NCBI GenBank assembly: GCA_945865855.1
Contig: CAMBES010000044.1
Span: 1 to 10,633, forward strand
Origin: Rhizobium sp. Q54
Lineage (GTDB): Bacteria; Pseudomonadota; Alphaproteobacteria; Rickettsiales; UBA1997
DNA length: 10,633 bases
Reading direction: 5' to 3'
The first letter of the stretch is position 1. Every line of letters starts with the position of its first letter. Made by a program: the position numbers and the translations under genes. The notes under the pieces are model-generated. The model did no database searches, was not told the origin of the DNA, and saw only the letters and a list, made by a program, of their open reading frames with translations. This document shows, piece by piece, positions 6,243 through 10,633 of the stretch.

Positions 6243-7157
6243 ATGAACAAAATGAAAATTTTAGTAATTGGCACCGGCGCAATCGGCGGGCTTTACGCAG
6301 CAAAATTATCGCAAGCGGGAGCAGAGGTTTCTGTAGTTTGTAGGTCAGATTACGAGCAAGTAAAACAAGGCGGAATGAAGATAAAAAGTCTTTGGGGTGA
6401 TTTTGTTTTTAAGCCGCATCAAGTCTTGCGCGATGTCAAAGAATTTAAAGAAAAGGCAGATTTTATTTTAATCGCAACCAAGGCTTTGCCAGAAATTTCT
6501 CTTCCCGATATAATCAGGCCAATTCTGACTCCAGAGACTTCAATCGCCATAATTCAGAACGGTATTTTTATCGAGAAAGATCTCGCGCAGGCATTTCCGA
6601 ATCATCATCTTTTGAGCATCATTGCTTTTATTGCGGTAAAAAAAGAGCAACCAGCTTTGGTTGAGCATGATGATAACGGAAAGCTGATCATCGGCGAAAA
6701 GCAAAATTCCAATCCGCAAAAAACTCAGAAGCTGTTTGATCTCTGGCAAAAATCTGGAGTGCCTTGTGTTTTGAGTAACAATATCCAACTCGATCGCTGG
6801 AAAAAACTTTTATGGAATGCCTCATTCAACCCAATATCGGTCCTAGCTGGCGAGCTCAATACCAAAGAAATGCTCGATGATCCTGAAATCAAATTTTGGA
6901 TCAGAGACGCAATGCTAGAAGTTCAACTTTTAGCAAAAGCAGATGGTTACGAAATTTCTGATGATTTTATTGAAGACACAATCGACGCCACAGCCGCAAG
7001 AAAAAATCCCGCAATAACGAGCATGTTACTCGACTTCAAAGCGGGCAGAAAAATGGAGCTGGAAGCGATACTCGGCAATTCTCTAAAATTTGCGGCAGAA
7101 AAAAATGTCGATTTACCTTTGATGCAGGATCACTATCGAAGCTTGTCTAACTACTAG
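6243..7157 (+). CDS. panE: 2-dehydropantoate 2-reductase family protein
   Basis: Likely reduces ketopantoate to pantoate with NADPH, a step in pantothenate and CoA synthesis, in the cytosol. From this start it has 304 residues, the usual family size. The nucleotide-binding motif MKILVIGTGAIGGLYAAKLS begins at residue 4. ATKA and QNG motifs of the ApbA/PanE N-domain appear about residues 79-106. The C-terminal helical domain starts near LDRWKKLLWNASFNPISVL, with the catalytic-type lysine and asparagine, and SMLLDFKAGRKMELEAI near the end. An ATG at 6222 adds MTLKERR but lies in the repeat element, so 6243 or 6252 (MKILVIG) is preferred. Placement after ilvC supports the pantothenate role. The family contains enzymes acting on other 2-keto acids, so the gene symbol is probable, not proven. 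Confidence 0.85.
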   Translation: MNKMKILVIGTGAIGGLYAAKLSQAGAEVSVVCRSDYEQVKQGGMKIKSLWGDFVFKPHQVLRDVKEFKEKADFILIATKALPEISLPDIIRPILTPETSIAIIQNGIFIEKDLAQAFPNHHLLSIIAFIAVKKEQPALVEHDDNGKLIIGEKQNSNPQKTQKLFDLWQKSGVPCVLSNNIQLDRWKKLLWNASFNPISVLAGELNTKEMLDDPEIKFWIRDAMLEVQLLAKADGYEISDDFIEDTIDATAARKNPAITSMLLDFKAGRKMELEAILGNSLKFAAEKNVDLPLMQDHYRSLSNY

Positions 7158-7189
7158 CGTTTGGTAACGGTGGCATAGGACATCAATTC

Positions 7190-7219
7190 TTGACTTAGCT
7201 TCCATTAAAAAAATACGAT
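7190..7219 (+). promoter_or_regulatory. Sigma70-type promoter for glmU
   Basis: TTGACT at 7190-7195 and TACGAT at 7214-7219 are separated by 18 nt, five of six and four of six matches to the consensus hexamers, with an A-rich spacer end. Transcription would begin near 7226, leaving a leader of about 24 nt before the glmU ATG at 7250. It is the best promoter match noticed in the window, and it suggests glmU and the SH3 gene form a unit separate from panE. Confidence 0.55.
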
Positions 7220-7249
7220 CTCACGCATTATTCTCTAAAAAATAATCAA

Positions 7250-8632
7250 ATGACCAATAACCTTTCGATCCTTATTCTAGCTGCCGGCAAAGGCACTCGC
7301 ATGAAATCAGATTTGCCGAAAGTTCTGCACAAAGTTGCAAATCGTGAAATGTTAAATTTGGTGATTGATGAAGCGAAGACTCTGAAGCCAAAAAATATCA
7401 CGATCGTTGTTTCCGAGGAGATGAAAAATTTCGAAGAAAAAATTCTTGCTGCCCATCCAGAAGTTAAGATTTCTTTTGTTTTACAAAAAGAACGTAAAGG
7501 CACCGCGCACGCGGTTTTAACGGGCCTTACCTCTTTTGAAAAAGAAGGTAGCAAGAGAAGCTTAACGGATGATTTGGGTCAAAAACTCATAATTCTTTAC
7601 GGCGACACGCCTCTAACAAATCACGTCACCATAAAAAAAATGGCGGATAGGTTAGAAGATTTTTCGCTCTGCATTTTAGGTTTTGATGACGAAGAAGAAA
7701 ACGCTTATGGTCGCTTAGTTGTTGATGCAAAAGGTCATCTTGAAAGAATTGTCGAGTTCAAAGATGCGACCGACGAAGAAAGAAAAATCGCTCTCTGTAA
7801 TTCTGGCGTGGTTGCGGTCGATGGAAAGAAAATTAAAAGTCTTTTAGATCGGGTAAAAAATAATAATGCCTCAGGTGAATTTTACTTAACCGACATAGTT
7901 GCCATCGCAGGTGAAATGGGCTTAAAACGCACTTTTATTAAAACCGAACTCGAAGAGGTTTTGGGCGTAAATTCACGCGTTGAACTCGCGAGAATTGGTG
8001 AGATTAAACAGAATCAAATTCGCAAAAAAATGATGGATTCTGGCGTTACTCTACTTGATCCGACTTCAGTTTATTTCTCTTACGACACCAAAATTTCTTA
8101 CGACGTTATTATTCACCCACATGTTTTTTTTGGGCCAGAAGTTGAGATTGCTAAGAATGTTGAGATCAAATCTTTCTCGCACATCGAAGGCGCCGAGATA
8201 TCTTCGGGCGTGACCGTAGGACCTTTTGCAAGAATTCGTCCGGGCACAAAAATTGCCGAAAATGTGCGCATCGGAAATTTTGTTGAAATCAAAAAATCAC
8301 ATCTAAAAAAAGGCGCGAAAGTTAATCACTTGAGTTATATCGGCGATTCTGAAATTGGAGTCGAAGCTAATATTGGCGCTGGCACTATCACTTGTAACTA
8401 TGACGGCTATAGCAAATTCAAAACTAAAATCGGCGATCGAGTTTTTGTTGGATCCAACTCTGCCTTGGTTGCCCCAGTCGAAATCGCTGACGATGCAGTG
8501 ATAGCCGCAGGAAGCGTGATTACAAAAGATGTTGAAAAAGATGCCTTAGCTGTATCTCGCGGCAAGCAAACTAATATCGCTCAAGGTGGAAAAAGATTTC
8601 ACGAAACTAAATCGAGAAAAGATGAAAAATAA
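7250..8632 (+). CDS. glmU: Bifunctional UDP-GlcNAc pyrophosphorylase / glucosamine-1-phosphate N-acetyltransferase
   Basis: Makes UDP-N-acetylglucosamine in the cytosol for peptidoglycan and lipopolysaccharide. 460 residues, normal length. The N-terminal uridylyltransferase domain has LILAAGKGTRMKSDLPKVLH (8-27, with the GxGTRM loop and Lys24), ERKGTAHAV (81-89), YGDTPL with Asp119, and GVNSR with Asn241 for the metal. The C-terminal left-handed beta-helix carries the acetyltransferase residues RIRPG (Arg330), NFVEIKK (Lys348), VNHLSYIGD (His360) and GAGTITCNYDG (Asn383, Tyr384). One difference from E. coli GlmU is about 11 extra residues between the GTAHA segment and YGD (roughly 97-110), probably a surface loop. 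There is no Shine-Dalgarno sequence. The 3' end overlaps the next gene by 11 nt. Confidence 0.97.
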   Translation: MTNNLSILILAAGKGTRMKSDLPKVLHKVANREMLNLVIDEAKTLKPKNITIVVSEEMKNFEEKILAAHPEVKISFVLQKERKGTAHAVLTGLTSFEKEGSKRSLTDDLGQKLIILYGDTPLTNHVTIKKMADRLEDFSLCILGFDDEEENAYGRLVVDAKGHLERIVEFKDATDEERKIALCNSGVVAVDGKKIKSLLDRVKNNNASGEFYLTDIVAIAGEMGLKRTFIKTELEEVLGVNSRVELARIGEIKQNQIRKKMMDSGVTLLDPTSVYFSYDTKISYDVIIHPHVFFGPEVEIAKNVEIKSFSHIEGAEISSGVTVGPFARIRPGTKIAENVRIGNFVEIKKSHLKKGAKVNHLSYIGDSEIGVEANIGAGTITCNYDGYSKFKTKIGDRVFVGSNSALVAPVEIADDAVIAAGSVITKDVEKDALAVSRGKQTNIAQGGKRFHETKSRKDEK

Positions 8633-9158
8633 TTTCCGCTTCATCTTAAGCGTAGCGAAAAATCTCACGAAGTCTTTCTTCGCGAGATTTTTCGCTGCGC
8701 TTAAGATGGCAGTTATTATGGTTTTTATATTTTCTTCTCCATCTCACGCCGCCCAAAAAATTAATGAAGTAAATTATTTTTCTTCATTACGAGCCAGCGA
8801 AACCAATGTTCGTGCAGGCCCTGGACAAAATTATCCAATCAAATTCATCTACAAATTAAAAGGAATCCCGGTGCATGTGATCAGCGAATATGATAATTGG
8901 AATGAGATCAAAGATTATGAAGGACAGAGTGGCTGGGTAATGCAAAGTCTTCTCACCAAAAAACGCACTTTGATGATTCGCACAACCAAGAGTTTTGTAA
9001 ATTTACAGAAAAAAAATAACGAAAAGTCCCGCATTATTTTTCGTTTAGAAAATAATGTGATTGGCGATTATTTAAAATGTATCGAAGGCTGGTGCGCCCT
9101 AGAGGTGTCTGGTAAAAAAGGCTGGGTAAGAGATGAAGAAGTTTTTGGAGTGGATTAA
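8622..9158 (+). CDS. Secreted bacterial SH3 domain protein with two SH3 repeats
   Basis: 178 residues from this ATG, probably periplasmic and of unknown exact role; related proteins may bind cell-wall material. The first SH3 unit spans about residues 54-112 (SSLRASETNVRAGPGQNYPI, then GWVMQSLL). The second spans about 115-175 (LMIR through GWCALEVSGKKGWVRDEEVF). The signal peptide core is MAVIMVFIFSSPSHAA (29-44), cleaved near SHA or SHAA. The stretch before it (RFILSVAKNLTKSFFARFFA, 6-25) is encoded by a palindromic repeat. This start overlaps glmU by 11 nt and follows GAGAAAAG. An in-frame ATG at 8586 lies deeper in glmU and is less likely. An ATG at 8706 would give just the signal peptide core and is a real alternative. 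The family is common in alphaproteobacteria. Confidence 0.85.
   Translation: MKNNFRFILSVAKNLTKSFFARFFAALKMAVIMVFIFSSPSHAAQKINEVNYFSSLRASETNVRAGPGQNYPIKFIYKLKGIPVHVISEYDNWNEIKDYEGQSGWVMQSLLTKKRTLMIRTTKSFVNLQKKNNEKSRIIFRLENNVIGDYLKCIEGWCALEVSGKKGWVRDEEVFGVD
8642..8708. repeat. 67-bp palindromic element inside the SH3 gene start region
   Basis: Two 31-nt arms (8642-8672 and 8678-8708) pair with only two imperfect positions, one of them G-T, around the loop TCTTT. The arms begin CATCTTAAGCGTAGCGAAAA and end TTTTCGCTGCGCTTAAGATG. It starts 9 nt after the glmU stop and 20 nt after the SH3 ATG, and is read through in frame as LSVAKNL...RFFAALKM. It resembles, from memory, dispersed palindromes whose translations read FILSxAKNL or RFFAALRM in many genomes, and it recalls Rickettsia palindromic elements inserted in genes. 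No T-run follows the stem. Confidence 0.8.
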
Positions 9159-9199
9159 TTTTATCGATTTATTTTAGACGACTTTGATTCAAGCAGTAG

Positions 9200-10633
9200 C
9201 TAGACCGCATCAATTCTTTTCCCAACAATTCCCTTATCCAAAACTGCATTCACCTTTTTTAAAATTAGATTTTCTGCTGCTTTTTCCATCTCTTCTTTGG
9301 CTTCCAAAATCATGTCACGCGAGGCTTTTTCTTTGATTAGATTTTCTAAATTTTGAATTTTTTCTGCGATCAATTTTTTATCCTCGCCCGCATATTTTTC
9401 TAAATCTTTTTGCAAGATCATGATATCGTGATTTGAATCGGTGATGGTTTGAATTAATAAGCGATTCGAGATGTCAGCTTTGGAATTTTGTAGCGAGTCG
9501 AGCAGCATTTTTTTCACCTCATCTTCGCTTAATCCGTAACTTGGTTTTACTAAAATTTCCTGTTTTTCGCCGGTAAATTTTTCTTCTGCAGAAACTGTTA
9601 AAAGCCCATCACCATCAATTTTAAAAGTGACGGCGACACGTGCCAATCCGGCTTTCATCGCCGGTATCTTTTTTATTTCAAAGTTGGCCAAGCTACGACA
9701 ATCAGCAGCTAATTCACGCTCGCCTTGCACGATGTGTAACTTCATTCCGCTTTGATTATCAGCGTAGGTTGTGAATTCTTTTGTGAGTGACATCGGAATC
9801 GTTGAGTTACGCAAAATCACCTTGTCGACGATTCCGCCCATCATCTCGATTCCGAGTGAACTTGGCAAAACATCGAGTAAAAGATTTTCAGAATTTCCAC
9901 TTAAGTTGTAAGCCTGCCAAGCCGCGCCAGCAGCGACGATACGATCTGGATCGATTTCATTCAAAACTTTTTCTAAACCAAAGATTTCTGCCAGTTTTTT
10001 CTTGATTAGAGGAATTCTAGTTGAGCCACCAACTGTGATGACGCCTTTAATATCAGAGCTTTCAAGATCGAGATCATCGAGAAGATTTTTCGTGAGTGTG
10101 AAAGTTTTTTCGAGTTTTTCGAAGATTAGTTTTTCGAATATTGTTTGGTCGATAGTTTGCTCTTCCTTGATTTTCCTGGCTTCAGCGCGACTCACACCAA
10201 GATGCTTGGAAATTAAATCATCAAAATCATCGCCGCCTAAAGCATTATCTCCAGCAACTCCAAGTACTTTAAAAATGCCTTTTTGCATTTTTAAAACTGA
10301 GACGTCGAAAGTTCCTCCGCCTAAATCGTAAACGCAGTAAGTGCCTTCTGCATCATTGTCGAGACCGTAGGCGAGGGCAGCCGCTGTAGGTTCGTTGACT
10401 AGACGCAAAACTTCTAAGCCAGCCAAATTGGCTGCAAGTTTCGTCGCGTTTTTTGCAGTTTCGTCGAAGTAGGCAGGAACAGTAATAACGGCTTTTTTGA
10501 TCTCAGTTTTTAGCTGTTTTTCGGCGAGTTTTTTTAATTGCTTTAAGATCTCAGCAGAAACTTCTGAAGGAGCGAGTTTCATGCCTTCAATTTCGGCGGA
10601 GCCTACTTCCAGAAAGCGCTTGATCGAGGAGAT
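9200..10633 (-). CDS. hscA: Fe-S cluster assembly chaperone HscA (Hsp70 family), N-terminus outside the window
   Basis: An Hsp70 that, in the Isc system, works with HscB to release clusters from IscU. 477 residues are visible, from the sequence ISSIKRFLEVG to the stop; by comparison with E. coli HscA about 80 N-terminal residues are missing. Visible ATPase motifs are RLVNEPTAAALAYGLD, DLGGGTFDVSVL, GGDDFD and VGGSTRIPLI. The substrate-binding domain has EFTTYADNQSGMKLHIVQGE, typical of the HscA branch rather than DnaK, followed by a helical lid. The first methionine visible in frame (10582) is internal, since the frame continues upstream to the edge. Two parts of the ATPase domain are clearly short: after ISSIKR, and between GGDDFD and GGSTR. 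The gene is convergent with the SH3 gene, 41 nt apart with no clear terminator. The isc neighbours would lie to the right. Confidence 0.9.
   Translation of the reverse strand: MSSIKRFLEVGSAEIEGMKLAPSEVSAEILKQLKKLAEKQLKTEIKKAVITVPAYFDETAKNATKLAANLAGLEVLRLVNEPTAAALAYGLDNDAEGTYCVYDLGGGTFDVSVLKMQKGIFKVLGVAGDNALGGDDFDDLISKHLGVSRAEARKIKEEQTIDQTIFEKLIFEKLEKTFTLTKNLLDDLDLESSDIKGVITVGGSTRIPLIKKKLAEIFGLEKVLNEIDPDRIVAAGAAWQAYNLSGNSENLLLDVLPSSLGIEMMGGIVDKVILRNSTIPMSLTKEFTTYADNQSGMKLHIVQGERELAADCRSLANFEIKKIPAMKAGLARVAVTFKIDGDGLLTVSAEEKFTGEKQEILVKPSYGLSEDEVKKMLLDSLQNSKADISNRLLIQTITDSNHDIMILQKDLEKYAGEDKKLIAEKIQNLENLIKEKASRDMILEAKEEMEKAAENLILKKVNAVLDKGIVGKRIDAV

Noticed and set aside
10002..10331. Plus-strand open frame opposite hscA
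   Set aside because: Antisense to well-conserved Hsp70 motifs; its Ser/Arg/Pro-rich product is typical of a shadow frame.
1..10633. CRISPR arrays, tRNA or rRNA genes, transposases, phage or defence genes
   Set aside because: No regularly spaced repeats, no tRNA-like cloverleaf or T-loop sequence and no such protein families were seen; the genes are housekeeping and transport functions.

Overview
The window looks like chromosome from an A+T-rich alphaproteobacterium. The evidence is protein family level: an HscA-type Hsp70, a two-repeat bacterial SH3 protein of a kind common in alphaproteobacteria, and ArgB and class I IlvC sequences that read like alphaproteobacterial versions. The cell keeps arginine, branched-chain amino acid and pantothenate genes, so it is less reduced than classical Rickettsia. 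The group cannot be fixed more closely from this window. Almost no gene has a recognisable Shine-Dalgarno sequence, and palindromic repeat-like elements sit at two gene boundaries.

Layout: (1) 1-320, minus strand, the 5' part of argB. (2) 391-4781, plus strand: a small secreted acidic protein, then two tandem bicarbonate-type modules. The first is a SulP transporter with a C-terminal STAS domain (723-2231), followed 1 nt later by a free beta-carbonic anhydrase (2233-2841). The second (2910-4781) is a single protein in which the SulP membrane domain runs straight into a beta-carbonic anhydrase, with no STAS. (3) 4782-5093, a 312-nt gap with short dyads only. (4) 5094-7157, ilvC and a PanE-like ketopantoate reductase, separated by an imperfect palindromic element. 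(5) 7250-9158, glmU with a good sigma70-type promoter, overlapping a secreted SH3 protein whose signal-peptide region contains a 67-bp near-perfect hairpin. (6) 9200-10633, minus strand, a convergent partial hscA with an unusually compact ATPase domain.

How the genes fit together: the SulP/carbonic anhydrase modules probably import bicarbonate and interconvert it with CO2 at the membrane. Likely uses are pH balance and bicarbonate-dependent carboxylations, including carbamoyl phosphate for arginine, the ArgB pathway; that link is inference. IlvC feeds 2-ketoisovalerate, the precursor of the PanE substrate. GlmU makes UDP-GlcNAc for the envelope, and the SH3 protein is probably periplasmic. 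HscA belongs to Fe-S cluster assembly.

The most interesting item is the side-by-side split and fused SulP-carbonic anhydrase pair. The fusion point falls at the ancestral start of the free enzyme and replaces the STAS domain.
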